Assembly: GCF_000024265.1 (NCBI RefSeq)
Contig: NC_013204.1
Location: 1,414,180 to 1,478,179 of the forward strand
Reading direction: 5' to 3'
Length of the DNA stretch: 64,000 nucleotides
Origin: Eggerthella lenta DSM 2243
Lineage (GTDB): Bacteria > Actinomycetota > Coriobacteriia > Coriobacteriales > Eggerthellaceae
Part shown: positions 34,269 to 42,465 of the stretch, piece by piece
How the letters are laid out: each line of letters begins with the position of its first letter
Position numbering within the stretch: position 1 is the stretch's first letter
Notes under the pieces: generated by a model
Databases searched by the model: none
Told to the model about the DNA's origin: nothing
The model's input: only the letters and a program-made list of their open reading frames with translations
Program-made: the position numbers and the translations under genes

Positions 34269-34331
34269 TACGGGCGGGCGACCCGCCCGCCGCGCCCGCC
34301 CCGCCCGGGCGTGCGCGGCGCTTCCGGGCTC

Positions 34332-35168
34332 CTACATCGTGTCCCAGGGGTGGTCCTGCCTGTACTCGTGGATGTCGGCCCACATGCCCGAGCAGATGGA
34401 GTAGCCGCCGTCGCACACCACGGCCTGGCCCGTGATGTTGCAGGCCAGCGGGCTGACCAGGAACAGCACGGTGTTCGCCACGTCGTCGGCCGTGCCGAAG
34501 CGCTTGAGCGGCGCGTGGCGCTTCAGCATGTCGAACTGGAACTGCACCGACTCGTTGGTCTTGGCGTATGCGAGGATGCGGTCGTTCAAGATGGAGCCCG
34601 GCACCACGGCGTTGCAGCGCACGCCCCGGTCGCCGTACTGGACGGCCACCGAGCGGGTGAGCGCGTTGATGCCGGCCTTGCAGCATGCGTAGGCCGCCGT
34701 GGTGTCCTCGCCCACGAGCGAGGCCACCGAGCTGACGTTGACGATGGCGCCGCCCTGCTTCAGCAGATGGGGCAGGCTGTGGTGGATCATGAGGAAGTCG
34801 CCGCGCATGTTCACGGCGAAGATGCGGTCCCACGCCTCGACGTCCGTCTCGTGGACGTACCCTTCTTTGAGCTGCATGAATCCGCAATTGACGACGATGT
34901 CCAGCGCGCCGTAGCGCTCTGACGCGCCCTCGATCAACGCGACGATCGTCTCCTCCTGCGCAAGGTCGAACTCTGCGAACGTCGTGTCGAAGCCCTGCGC
35001 GTTCAGCTCGTCGGATTGCCGCCGTCCCGCGGGGTCGATGTCGGCCATGACCACCTTCGCGCCCTGCTGCGCGAGCTTGGCGGCGATGGCGAACCCCGTG
35101 CCTCCCGCGCCCGATCCCGCTGCTCCGGTGACGATGGCAACCTTGCCGTCCAATCCGTAATCGACCAT
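34332..35168 (-). CDS. SDR-family oxidoreductase
   Basis: 278 residues from ATG 35168. Nucleotide-binding loop is TGAAGSGAGGTG near residues 15-26, longer than the classical TGxxxGIG, and the usual NNAG is replaced by VNCG near 94. Catalytic Ser is in VNVSSVAS, and the Tyr/Lys pair is YACCK near 165. The C-terminal stretch VCDGGYSICSGMW is typical of classical SDRs, followed by a charged tail. Relatives in gut Eggerthellaceae include hydroxysteroid dehydrogenases, but the altered motifs forbid a specific name. It stands alone between rsgA (convergent) and sahH. Confidence 0.75.
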   Translation of the reverse strand: MVDYGLDGKVAIVTGAAGSGAGGTGFAIAAKLAQQGAKVVMADIDPAGRRQSDELNAQGFDTTFAEFDLAQEETIVALIEGASERYGALDIVVNCGFMQLKEGYVHETDVEAWDRIFAVNMRGDFLMIHHSLPHLLKQGGAIVNVSSVASLVGEDTTAAYACCKAGINALTRSVAVQYGDRGVRCNAVVPGSILNDRILAYAKTNESVQFQFDMLKRHAPLKRFGTADDVANTVLFLVSPLACNITGQAVVCDGGYSICSGMWADIHEYRQDHPWDTM

Positions 35169-35311
35169 GATCAACGCCTCCTTCTGCAGGCGCGTGCAGC
35201 GCCCGACGCGGGTTTGCCGTCCGACTCGCAGTATAGGCGAAAAAAGAACCCGGCGCATCGCGGCGCCGGGTTCGTTACCTGCAGGGAAGGGATGCCGGAG
35301 GCGGCGCTGCC

Positions 35312-36571
35312 TTACAGCGTCTCGAAGTTCCAGGAGCTCATGTACTTGACCTGCTCCTCGGTGAGCTCGTCGATCTCGATGCCCAGCGTTTCCAGCTTCA
35401 CGCGCGCCACGTGCGTATCGATGGCGGCGGGCACGTCGTACACTTTGTTCTCCAGCTCGCCGGCATGGAGGTACAGGTACTCGGCGGCCAGCGCCTGGTT
35501 CGCGAAGCTCATGTCCATCACGGACGCGGGGTGGCCCTCGGCGCACGACAGGTTCACGAGGCGACCCTGCGCCAGCACGATCACCGTGCGGCCGTCCGGC
35601 AGCGTGTACTCTTCCACCAGCGGTTTGATCTCCTCTTTCTTCGTGGCGTGGTCTTCCAGCCACTCGAGGTTGATCTCGGAGTCGAAGTGGCCGGAGTTGC
35701 ACACGATGGCGCCGTCCTTCATGTTCTCGAACGCCGGGCCGTCCACCACCTTGCAGTTGCCGGTCACGGTCACCCACACGTCGGCGAAGCGCGCCGCCTC
35801 GGCTGCGGGCATCACCTCGTAGCCCTCCATGTGCGCTTCGAGCGCCTTGAGCGGGTCGACCTCGCACACGATGACGCGCATGCCCATGCCCTTCGCGCGC
35901 AGGGCCAGGCCGCTGCCGCAGTAGCCGTAGCCCGAGATCACGATGGTGCGGCCGCACAGGAGGCGGTTCGTGGCGCGCACGATGCCGTCGAGCGTGGACT
36001 GGCCCGTGCCGTAGTGGTTGTCGAAGCAGTGCTTCGTGTTCGCGTCGTTGATGTTGAACACGGGGTAGGCGAGCGTCCCCTCGGCGGCCATGGACATGAG
36101 GCGCACGACGCCCGTCGTGGTCTCCTCGGTGCCGCCCACCACGTGCGCCAGCTTGTCGGTGAACTTGGTGTGCAACGCGGTGTCGAGGTCGGCGCCGTCG
36201 TCCATGACGATCTGCGGGTCGCAGGCGATGACGGCCTCGATGTGGCGGTTGTAGGTGTCGGCGTCCTCGCCGGCGACGGCGAACACGTCGATGCCGAAGT
36301 CGCGCACGAGGGAGGCGGCCGTGTCGTCCTGGGTGGACAGCGGGTTGGAGGCGCACAGCGTCACCTTCGCGCCCGAGGCCGAGAGCGCGTGCATGAGGTT
36401 CGCCGTCTCGGTGGTCACGTGCATGCAGGCGCCGATGCGCACGCCGTCCAAGGGCTTCTCGCGCTCGAAGCGCTCGCGGATGGACGCCAGCACGGGCATG
36501 TCGCGGTCCGCCCACAGGATGCGGGCGAGGCCCTCGTCGGCCAGGGCGATGTCTTTGATATCGTGGTTCAA
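35312..36571 (-). CDS. ahcY: Adenosylhomocysteinase
   Basis: 419 residues from TTG 36571 with GGAGG 8-12 bases upstream. It hydrolyses S-adenosylhomocysteine to adenosine and homocysteine, closing the methylation cycle. Family landmarks: HVTTETANLMHALSASGAKVTLCASNPLSTQDDTAA near residues 51-85, FNINDANTKHCFDNHYGTGQST near 173 with the catalytic Lys/Asp, and the NAD-binding loop ISGYGYCGSGLALRAKGMG near 212. The C-terminus ends in WNFETL rather than the eukaryotic KPxxYRY. No SAH riboswitch is evident in the upstream 100 bases. No methionine-cycle gene is adjacent. Confidence 0.92.
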   Translation of the reverse strand: MNHDIKDIALADEGLARILWADRDMPVLASIRERFEREKPLDGVRIGACMHVTTETANLMHALSASGAKVTLCASNPLSTQDDTAASLVRDFGIDVFAVAGEDADTYNRHIEAVIACDPQIVMDDGADLDTALHTKFTDKLAHVVGGTEETTTGVVRLMSMAAEGTLAYPVFNINDANTKHCFDNHYGTGQSTLDGIVRATNRLLCGRTIVISGYGYCGSGLALRAKGMGMRVIVCEVDPLKALEAHMEGYEVMPAAEAARFADVWVTVTGNCKVVDGPAFENMKDGAIVCNSGHFDSEINLEWLEDHATKKEEIKPLVEEYTLPDGRTVIVLAQGRLVNLSCAEGHPASVMDMSFANQALAAEYLYLHAGELENKVYDVPAAIDTHVARVKLETLGIEIDELTEEQVKYMSSWNFETL

Positions 36572-36732
36572 GGGTATGCCTCCATTGACATATAAGGGAA
36601 CGTGCGATTCTCGATCTCTCAGATTATCATAGCCGAACCGACCTAGTTATGAAGTTCGTATGCAGAACCTTTGTGAATACCGGTGATTTATGACCTCGAA
36701 TTCGGAAGAAACGGTAACGAACGGACTCGTTG

Positions 36733-36763
36733 TTGCCCCGAACGGCTGCTCACCCGCTATAAT
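36733..36763 (+). promoter_or_regulatory. Promoter of the GT2 gene
   Basis: A perfect TATAAT (36758-36763) with TTGCCC 19 bp upstream (36733-36738) gives a transcript with about 170 nucleotides of leader. The leader has a GCCGC/GCGGC hairpin near 36797 but no riboswitch class I recognise. The 367-bp gap 36572-36938 otherwise holds no gene. Confidence 0.6.
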
Positions 36764-36938
36764 CTGTCCAGCTTGGAACGCGTTACAGCCAGAGCGCCGC
36801 ATGGGCGGCGAACAGGCGGCGTTCCGCACAACCCTCAGACGAAACCGAACAACACCAGGGGGGCGGAGCGCGACCCGCAGGACGGGTGCGCGATGGCACG
36901 GCCGCAAGGAGCGTTCGCGGCCCGACAAAGGAGCAAAG

Positions 36939-38273
36939 GTGCTGGACCAGTTTTTTTCGCAGATCTCGTTCGTTGACATATTCAACTTCTGCGTGTTTCT
37001 CACGTTCACGATCTGCTACACGTATCAGCTCTACTACGTGTTCGTGGTGCTGACGCGCAAGCCCAAGGAGCTCACGGCGAAGAAGAACCACAAGTTCGCC
37101 GCAGTCATCTCGGCTCGCAACGAGAGCGCCGTCATCGGCGACCTCATCCACTCCATCAAGGTGCAGAACTATCCGTCCGAGCTCATCGACGTGTTCGTCA
37201 TCGCCGACAACTGCACGGACGACACCGCGCGCGTGGCCCGCGAGGCAGGCGCCATCGTCTTTCCCCGCAGCAACGACAAGGAAGTTGGCAAGGGCTACGC
37301 GCTCGACTACGGCTTCCAGTGCATTCGCGAGCGCTACGCCGACAAGGGTTACGAGGCGTACTTCGTGTTCGACGCCGACAACGTGCTGGATGTGAACTAC
37401 TTCCGCGAGATGAACAAGACCTTCGACAACGGAGCGAAGGCCTCGACCAGCTATCGAAACTCCAAGAACTACGACTCCAACTGGATATCCGCGGGCTACG
37501 CCGTGTGGTTCCTGCGCGAGGCGAAGTTCCTGAACCAGGCGCGTCTCACGCTGAACACCAGTTGCGCCGTGTCGGGCACGGGCTTCTTCATAGCCGCCGA
37601 CATCATCGAGAAGAACGGCGGTTGGAAGTGGCACCTGCTCACCGAGGACATCGAGTTCTCTGCGAACAGCATTCTCGAGGGCACGCGCATCAGCTACACG
37701 CCCACGGCCATCCTCTACGATGAGCAGCCCATCACGTTCCGCGACTCGTGGAACCAGCGCTTCCGCTGGGCGAAGGGCTTCTACCAGGTGTTCTGGCACT
37801 ACGGTGCCCGCCTGGCGAAAGGCATCGCCGTGAACCCCAAGGGCGCGCGCTTCGCTTGCTACGACATGCTCATGACCATCGCGCCGGGCATGCTGCTTAC
37901 CATCGTGTCGGTGCTGTTCAACGCCATCATCGTGTTCCTCAGCCTCACCGGAGCCATGTCCACGGGCATCATGGTTGCCTCCTCGCTGTCGTCCATCTTG
38001 TTCTGCCTGCTGAACTACTTCATCTTCATGTTCATGTTCGGCGTGCTGACCACGTTCGTGGAATGGGACTCCATCCGTTCCACCACGGGCAAGAAGGTTC
38101 TGTACATGTTCACGTTCCCCGTGTTCATGATGACCTATATCCCCATCGCGCTGGTCGCGCTCGTGAAGAAGTGCAACTGGAAGCCCATCAAGCACAGCAT
38201 CTCGGTTGATGTGGCCGAGCTCTCCGACGCGGCAAGCGCCGCACCCCAAAAGCAGCGTGAGCGCACCATGTAG
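36939..38273 (+). CDS. Processive family 2 glycosyltransferase
   Basis: 444 residues from GTG 36939 with AAAGGAG just upstream. One N-terminal membrane helix (DIFNFCVFLTFTICYTYQLYYVFVV) is followed by a GT-A catalytic domain: AVISARNESAVIGDLIHSIKVQNYP near 45, the metal site VFDADN near 142, acceptor site TEDIEFS near 233, and QRFRWAKG near 270 (the Q-x-x-R-W motif of processive enzymes). Four C-terminal membrane helices follow. This layout matches polysaccharide synthases such as IcaA/PgaC, BcsA core and related beta-glycan synthases. Product is unknown; no accessory polysaccharide genes flank it. Confidence 0.85.
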   Translation: MLDQFFSQISFVDIFNFCVFLTFTICYTYQLYYVFVVLTRKPKELTAKKNHKFAAVISARNESAVIGDLIHSIKVQNYPSELIDVFVIADNCTDDTARVAREAGAIVFPRSNDKEVGKGYALDYGFQCIRERYADKGYEAYFVFDADNVLDVNYFREMNKTFDNGAKASTSYRNSKNYDSNWISAGYAVWFLREAKFLNQARLTLNTSCAVSGTGFFIAADIIEKNGGWKWHLLTEDIEFSANSILEGTRISYTPTAILYDEQPITFRDSWNQRFRWAKGFYQVFWHYGARLAKGIAVNPKGARFACYDMLMTIAPGMLLTIVSVLFNAIIVFLSLTGAMSTGIMVASSLSSILFCLLNYFIFMFMFGVLTTFVEWDSIRSTTGKKVLYMFTFPVFMMTYIPIALVALVKKCNWKPIKHSISVDVAELSDAASAAPQKQRERTM

Positions 38274-38297
38274 CACGCGGTGTCAAGTCGATATGCG

Positions 38298-38330
38298 AAA
38301 GCGGCGGGCCTCCGGGCCCGTCGCTTTTTT
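38298..38330 (+). terminator. Intrinsic terminator of the GT2 gene
   Basis: Stem GCGGCGGGCC/GGCCCGTCGC (38301-38324, one G-U pair) with A-run before and TTTTTT after (38325-38330), 25 bases past the stop codon. Confidence 0.85.
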
Positions 38331-38352
38331 GCGCCCGGTTGGCGCACGTCTG

Positions 38353-38409
38353 CATCCTCGCCCGAAAAACACGCCTCGATGCATGAGGCGTGTTTTTCGG
38401 GCGAGGATG
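38353..38409. terminator. Perfect 25-bp inverted repeat, bidirectional terminator
   Basis: Arms 38353-38377 and 38385-38409 are exact reverse complements around a 7-base loop GATGCAT. Inside the arms, GAAAAACACGCCTC and its complement provide an A-run and a T-run, so the structure can terminate transcripts from both the GT2 and the comF side. It is unusually long for a terminator. Confidence 0.65.
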
Positions 38410-38449
38410 GCTTCCGACGGCGCCGATGTGCTTGCGAGTCGGGGGGGGG

Positions 38450-39274
38450 TTACCACACGCGGGCGAAGGTGAGGCAGCGGACGGTGGCGGCTCCGGCGAC
38501 GCGGACGGCGTCGGTCGCGGCGAACAGCGTGGCGCCGGTGGTGTACACGTCGTCGACCAGGATGACCGAGGGGAAGGCGCTTGCGCCGGGCAGCGGGATG
38601 AAGCGGCCTTCCATATTCGCCAATCTGTCGCGGCGCGCGAGGGCGCGCTGGTCGCGGCTGCGGGGGCGGGCGAGCACGGGCGCGACGGCGAGGCCCAGGC
38701 GGTCGGCCAGCGCCTGGGCCAGCTCCTCGCCGTGGTCGAAGCCGCGCCGTCTGCGGGCGGCGGCGGTGGCGGGCACCGGCACGATGCAGGGATGGTCGGC
38801 GAGCCAGGAGGGCGGCGCCATCGGCGCCATGAGCGTCGCCATGGCGCCTGCCAATCGCCGCTCGCCGGCATCCTTCCAAGTGCGCACGATGCGGGCGGCG
38901 GCATCGTCGAAGGCGACGGCGCTCGTGCAGGCGTCGAAGGGCGGCTCGTCGCGTCCGGCAACGCTCATCAGCACGTCGTTGCACTCGCTGCACTGCACGC
39001 GGCCGAACGGCGCGCCGCAGCGCGGGCAGGCGCGCCACCAGTCGATATGGCTCAGGTTGAGGCTGCAAGGCGCGCACAGCACCTCGCCCGGGGTGTCGCA
39101 TACGGCGCAGCGCGTGGGCCACAGCGTCTCGGCGATGGCCTCGGCGGCTCCGCGCCCGTAGAGGCCCGCCGTCCTCAGCAGACGCTCGCGGCGGGGAACG
39201 CGCGGGCATGCGCCTGCTTCCCGTGCGGTCGGGCGTGCGGGGGCGAGGGCGAGGGTTGTGCGGGCGATCGTCAT
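38450..39274 (-). CDS. ComF-family phosphoribosyltransferase-like protein
   Basis: 274 residues from ATG 39274. Two zinc-ribbon halves, CAVCDTPGEVLCAPC and CPRCGAPFGRVQCSEC (near residues 57-100), precede a PRTase domain with the PRPP loop VILVDDVYTTGAT near 235-247. ComF proteins function in DNA uptake during natural transformation, possibly via the ssDNA entry machinery; many bacteria without known competence also keep it (GntX). A run of nine G follows immediately after the stop codon (38441-38449). Confidence 0.85.
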   Translation of the reverse strand: MTIARTTLALAPARPTAREAGACPRVPRRERLLRTAGLYGRGAAEAIAETLWPTRCAVCDTPGEVLCAPCSLNLSHIDWWRACPRCGAPFGRVQCSECNDVLMSVAGRDEPPFDACTSAVAFDDAAARIVRTWKDAGERRLAGAMATLMAPMAPPSWLADHPCIVPVPATAAARRRRGFDHGEELAQALADRLGLAVAPVLARPRSRDQRALARRDRLANMEGRFIPLPGASAFPSVILVDDVYTTGATLFAATDAVRVAGAATVRCLTFARVW

Positions 39275-39597
39275 CCTACGAGGATAGCACGGAGCCTTCC
39301 ACGCGCCGCACACGGCGCTCTCATGTCCGGCACCCGCCGTTCTCGCGCGGATTCCACGCCGATTCAGCGTCGTTTCCACGCGCTTTCCCCTCGTTTCTCG
39401 CGCGCTTCTCGCATGTGCGCCGCAGGCCTGGCCGGCATCGCGAAAGCATGCGCGCTTCACAGGGCCTTGCAGGCCTTTCGACCCGCGGAGCCTCGAAGGA
39501 GCGGCGTCCCCTCATCGTGTCCGGCGTTCGGGCGGCGTGCCCGCCTGGAGCCTTTTCGGCGGCGTCCGCGCGTTTCTCGCGGATTGTGCGGCTCGGC

Positions 39598-39900
39598 TTT
39601 CAGGCGTTTTCATGATCTGGTACACTGAGTGACGCTTCTTTCGAGTCTGTAGTTGCGGGTTTTTCAACCTCAGTCCACGGCAGATGCGGTCGAAAGGACC
39701 CACGTAAGCCGCGCGGTCTCCGCGCGACGATCATGGCGTATCCTAGAGGTAAGCCGCACCGCCTGAGTATCGCGACATCCGGTTGCGACGGGCGAGAGGG
39801 CAAGGCGCAAGCTGAGTTCCAGTGCGCGAGTGTGGGGGCAAAGACTAGGTCAGTCGAAAGAGGCAGCATGAACATCAAGCTAGATGGAGGCTCACCGGTT
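39598..39900 (+). promoter_or_regulatory. Long structured leader before the binding-protein gene
   Basis: The 39275-39900 gap holds no gene. An extended -10 (TGGTACACT, box 39621-39626) could start a leader of about 270 nucleotides. It is rich in potential pairing, for example CGCGCGG-TCT-CCGCGCG (39710-39726), and contains TAAGCCGC twice (39705, 39752). I do not recognise any riboswitch class. The bases 39275-39597 show nothing I can support. Confidence 0.35.
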
Positions 39901-40908
39901 ATGAAGCGTTATAAAACGCTCGCGTCCTGCTGCATGGCGGTCGCGTGCATGGCGGCCCTGCTCGTCGTTCTGACGGGCTGCTCATCGCAGCAGAGCTACA
40001 CTCCCCCCGAGAAGACGCCCACGCTATCCTCGCCGACCATCGGCAAGGACGGTACGCTGCGCGTCGGTGTGAACACCGACAACCAGCCCCTGGCGGGACA
40101 GCCTTCCTCCTCGTCCAAAATCGTCGGCATCGACGTGGACGTGGCGGCGGCGCTGGCTGACAGCTTCGGGCTGAAGCTCGAGGTCGTCAACGTGGGATCG
40201 GATGCCGAATCGGCTCTCAAAGAGGGAACGGTCGACATCGTCATGGGCATCGACAAGTCCGACAGCAGCACCTCGTTCTGGAAGTCTGACGCGTACCTGC
40301 CTACGGCCGTGGCGTTGTTCTCCGCGCCGTCCAACACGCAGGTTCCCACGAACGTCGTCGAGACGAAGATCGCCGCGCAGGTGTCGTCGAAGAGCGCTTG
40401 GGCGGTGACGAACGAATTCGACAAGGCAACCTTCTCCACGACCGACGACCTCAAGAGCGCGTTCGCCGAGCTGGCCTCGGGCCAGGTGCAGTACGTGGCG
40501 GCCGATGCCATCATCGGGACGTACGCGGCGCACAGCGCGGGCGACGACGTGCATATCGTGGCGCTCATGCAGCAGGCGGGCGGCTACGGCGTGGGCGTGT
40601 CGGATGCGAACACCGATCTCAAGCAAGCGGTCTCCGAAGCCCTCGCCACGCTGACCGGCAACGGCACCATCGGCGTCATCGAGACGAAGTGGCTGGGTAC
40701 CGCGCTCGACCTTTCGTCCACGCCGCTGACTGCCGGCGCCACCAAGTCCACGGACGCGGGCGCGACCGTTGCTTCGAAGGAGCCGAAAGACGAGAGCGAA
40801 GGCGAGAACGCTGACGGGGACGCTGCTCCTGCCGACGAAGGCACGGGCGCCGGCGACGAGGTGAACGCGGGCGAGAACGCCGTGCAGCCTGGAGACGTCG
40901 CTGCTTAG
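39901..40908 (+). CDS. Amino-acid-type ABC transporter substrate-binding lipoprotein
   Basis: 335 residues from ATG 39901, chosen because GGAGG lies 10 bases upstream and a lipoprotein signal starts there (MKRYKTLASCCMAVACMAALLVVLTGCSS, lipidated Cys27); ATG 39868 is possible. A type 3 solute-binding domain follows: GTLRVGVNTDNQPLAG near 49, IVGIDVDVAAALADSFGLKLEVVNV near 73, and GTVDIVMGIDKSD near 108. The last 55 residues are acidic and low-complexity. Such proteins capture amino acids for ABC importers or sense ligands, but no permease or ATPase gene is adjacent, so its partner is elsewhere. Confidence 0.8.
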   Translation: MKRYKTLASCCMAVACMAALLVVLTGCSSQQSYTPPEKTPTLSSPTIGKDGTLRVGVNTDNQPLAGQPSSSSKIVGIDVDVAAALADSFGLKLEVVNVGSDAESALKEGTVDIVMGIDKSDSSTSFWKSDAYLPTAVALFSAPSNTQVPTNVVETKIAAQVSSKSAWAVTNEFDKATFSTTDDLKSAFAELASGQVQYVAADAIIGTYAAHSAGDDVHIVALMQQAGGYGVGVSDANTDLKQAVSEALATLTGNGTIGVIETKWLGTALDLSSTPLTAGATKSTDAGATVASKEPKDESEGENADGDAAPADEGTGAGDEVNAGENAVQPGDVAA

Positions 40909-40931
40909 AGCCGAGATCCTCCCGAACGTTC

Positions 40932-40975
40932 GAAAGCCCTGGAACGCCGACACCGCGCGTCCGGGGCTTTCTTTA
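40932..40975 (+). terminator. Intrinsic terminator of the binding-protein gene
   Basis: GAAAGCCCTGGA (40932-40943) pairs with TCCGGGGCTTTC (40960-40971), 12 bp with one T-G pair, followed by TTTA. It lies 24 bases after the stop. Confidence 0.75.
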
Positions 40976-40995
40976 TGGCGGGGAAGGAAAGGCGC

Positions 40996-41026
40996 TTGAC
41001 TTGGAGTGCGCTCCAAGTGGTTCAAT
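40996..41026 (+). promoter_or_regulatory. MerR-type promoter for larB
   Basis: -35 TTGACT (40996-41001), 19-bp spacer, weak -10 TTCAAT (41021-41026). The perfect operator CTTGGAG-TGCG-CTCCAAG fills 41000-41017. This fourth copy lies 15-30 kb from the others, so the set is not a local duplication. Confidence 0.78.
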
Positions 41027-41059
41027 GGTCGACGATCGGTATCATGACGGAGGTTGAAC

Positions 41060-41839
41060 ATGGAGCAACGACAACTGCGCGAGCTGCTCGAGCGCGTCGC
41101 GGCGGGCGAGACCGCCGTCGACGAGGCCGAGCAGGCGCTGCGCATCGCTCCGTTCACGGAGCTGGGCTACGCGACGGTGGACAACCATCGCGGCATGCGC
41201 CAGGGCGTGTCGGAGGTGGTGTACGGTGCGGGCAAGACGGCCGAGCAGATAGCGGGCGTGTGCCGCGCGCTCGTGGAGAACGGGCAGGAGCGCGTGCTGG
41301 TCACCCGGCTCGACGCCGAGAAGGCCGCCGCGGTCGAACGTGCCCTGGAAGGCGCGTGCCCTCTCGCGTTCGCCTACCGCCAAGGCCCGCGTCTCGGCAT
41401 CCTGGGCGAGGCGCCCGAGCCCGACGGCAACGGGCCTATCGTGATAGCCGCCGCCGGCACGAGCGACCTTTCGGTGGCGGAGGAAGCCGCCGTGACGGCC
41501 GAGATGCTGGGCAACGACGTGGTGCGCCTGTACGACGTGGGCGTGGCCGGCATCCATCGCTTGCTGGCGCATGCCGACGACATCGCGCGGGCCAGCGTCG
41601 TGGTGGCGGTGGCGGGCATGGAGGGCGCGCTGGCCAGCGTGGTGGGCGGTCTCGCGTCGTGTCCGGTGATCGCCGTGCCCACGAGCGTGGGCTACGGCGC
41701 CAGCTTCGGCGGCGTCGCGGCCCTGCTGGCCATGCTGAACTCGTGCGCCTCGGGCGTGTCCGTCGTCAACATCGACAACGGCTTCGGCGCGGGCTACCAG
41801 GCCCATATGATCAACCATGTGAAAGCGAGGACGGCATGA
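41060..41839 (+). CDS. larB: LarB-like pyridinium-3,5-biscarboxylate synthase
   Basis: 259 residues from ATG 41060 with GGAGG 7 bases upstream. The C-terminal half is an AIR-carboxylase (PurE)-like domain: IVIAAAGTSDLSVAEEAAVTAEMLGNDVVRLYDVGVAGIHRLL near residues 130-172 and VVAVAGMEGALASVVGGLASCPVIAVPTSVGYGASFGGVAALLAMLNSCASGVSVVNIDNGFGAG near 185-250. LarB carboxylates and hydrolyses nicotinic acid adenine dinucleotide in the synthesis of the nickel-pincer nucleotide cofactor of lactate racemase. The first 60 residues include the usual DNHRGMRQG block. It is coupled to larC. Confidence 0.88.
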   Translation: MEQRQLRELLERVAAGETAVDEAEQALRIAPFTELGYATVDNHRGMRQGVSEVVYGAGKTAEQIAGVCRALVENGQERVLVTRLDAEKAAAVERALEGACPLAFAYRQGPRLGILGEAPEPDGNGPIVIAAAGTSDLSVAEEAAVTAEMLGNDVVRLYDVGVAGIHRLLAHADDIARASVVVAVAGMEGALASVVGGLASCPVIAVPTSVGYGASFGGVAALLAMLNSCASGVSVVNIDNGFGAGYQAHMINHVKARTA

Positions 41840-42390
41840 CGACGTTGGTTTGGAACTTGGAAGAGAACGCCACGAGGCGCCACCTGCTGGCCGTGGCGTT
41901 GCTGCAGCTGCCCGAAGAGCGGCGCGCGCAGGTGCTCGAGGCCGCCGAGGCGGCCGGCGTTTCCGACGGGCATCATCACGACCTGGGCGAGGTGAACGCC
42001 GCCATCGACGCGCTCGCCGCGAGCGAGCGGGCGAAGGGCGACATGCGCGCCGTCTACCGCATCCTCGCCGAGGCTGAGGCCGCGGCGCACGGCTGCACGG
42101 TGGAGGAGACGCACTTCCACGAAGTGGGCAACGGCGAGGCGCTGCGCAACGTGCTCGCCATCTGCCTGGCCGTGGAGGCGCTCGACCCGGACGAGATCGC
42201 GGCCACCCGCGTGCAGACCGGCAGCGGCACCGTGCGATGCGCCCACGGCGAGCTGCCCATCCCCGCGCCGGCCACCGCCGCCATCATCGCCCGCGGCATC
42301 CCCACGTGCGAGCGCAAGCTGGAAGGCGAGCGCTGTACCCCCACGAGCGCCGCCGTCATCCTCCACTTCGTGCAGCGCTACGATGCGTAG
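41836..42390 (+). CDS. larC: Short LarC-like nickel-insertion protein
   Basis: 184 residues from ATG 41836 (ATGA overlap with larB). The LarC1 core is clear: HHHDLGEVNAAIDAL near residue 47, YRILAEAEAAAHGCTVEETHFHEVGNGEALRNVLAICLAVEAL near 76-118, GSGTVRCAHGELPIPAPATAAIIARGIPT near 131-158, and ERCTPTSAAVIL near 168. It lacks the N-terminal G-x-S-G-D-M motif (replaced by ENATRRHLL) and the whole C-terminal CTP-using domain of full LarC (about 400 residues). No larE or larA is in the window. It may be a degenerate or specialised paralogue. Confidence 0.75.
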   Translation: MTTLVWNLEENATRRHLLAVALLQLPEERRAQVLEAAEAAGVSDGHHHDLGEVNAAIDALAASERAKGDMRAVYRILAEAEAAAHGCTVEETHFHEVGNGEALRNVLAICLAVEALDPDEIAATRVQTGSGTVRCAHGELPIPAPATAAIIARGIPTCERKLEGERCTPTSAAVILHFVQRYDA

Positions 42391-42431
42391 CAACCCGCTC
42401 CGCCGCTCCGCGTCGTAGCGCTTCGTCAGAG

Positions 42432-42447
42432 TGTTTCACGTGAAACA
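42432..42447. other. parS site 1 (ParB-binding centromere)
   Basis: TGTTTCACGTGAAACA matches the bacterial parS consensus exactly; flanking G and C extend the palindrome to 18 bp (42431-42448). ParB/Spo0J loads here to organise origin segregation. Confidence 0.92.
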
Positions 42448-42465
42448 CTCGTTCGAGCAAACAAA

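Noticed and set aside
34332-35168. Naming the SDR as a specific hydroxysteroid dehydrogenase
   Set aside because: Family context is suggestive, but motif changes and lack of substrate-specific residues do not support a specific activity.
36571-36690. SAH riboswitch before adenosylhomocysteinase
   Set aside because: I find no pairing pattern or conserved core of the SAH riboswitch in the upstream 120 bases.
36770-36938. c-di-GMP riboswitch before the GT2 gene
   Set aside because: Tempting because GT2 synthases are often c-di-GMP controlled, but the conserved GEMM core is not seen and the protein has no PilZ domain.
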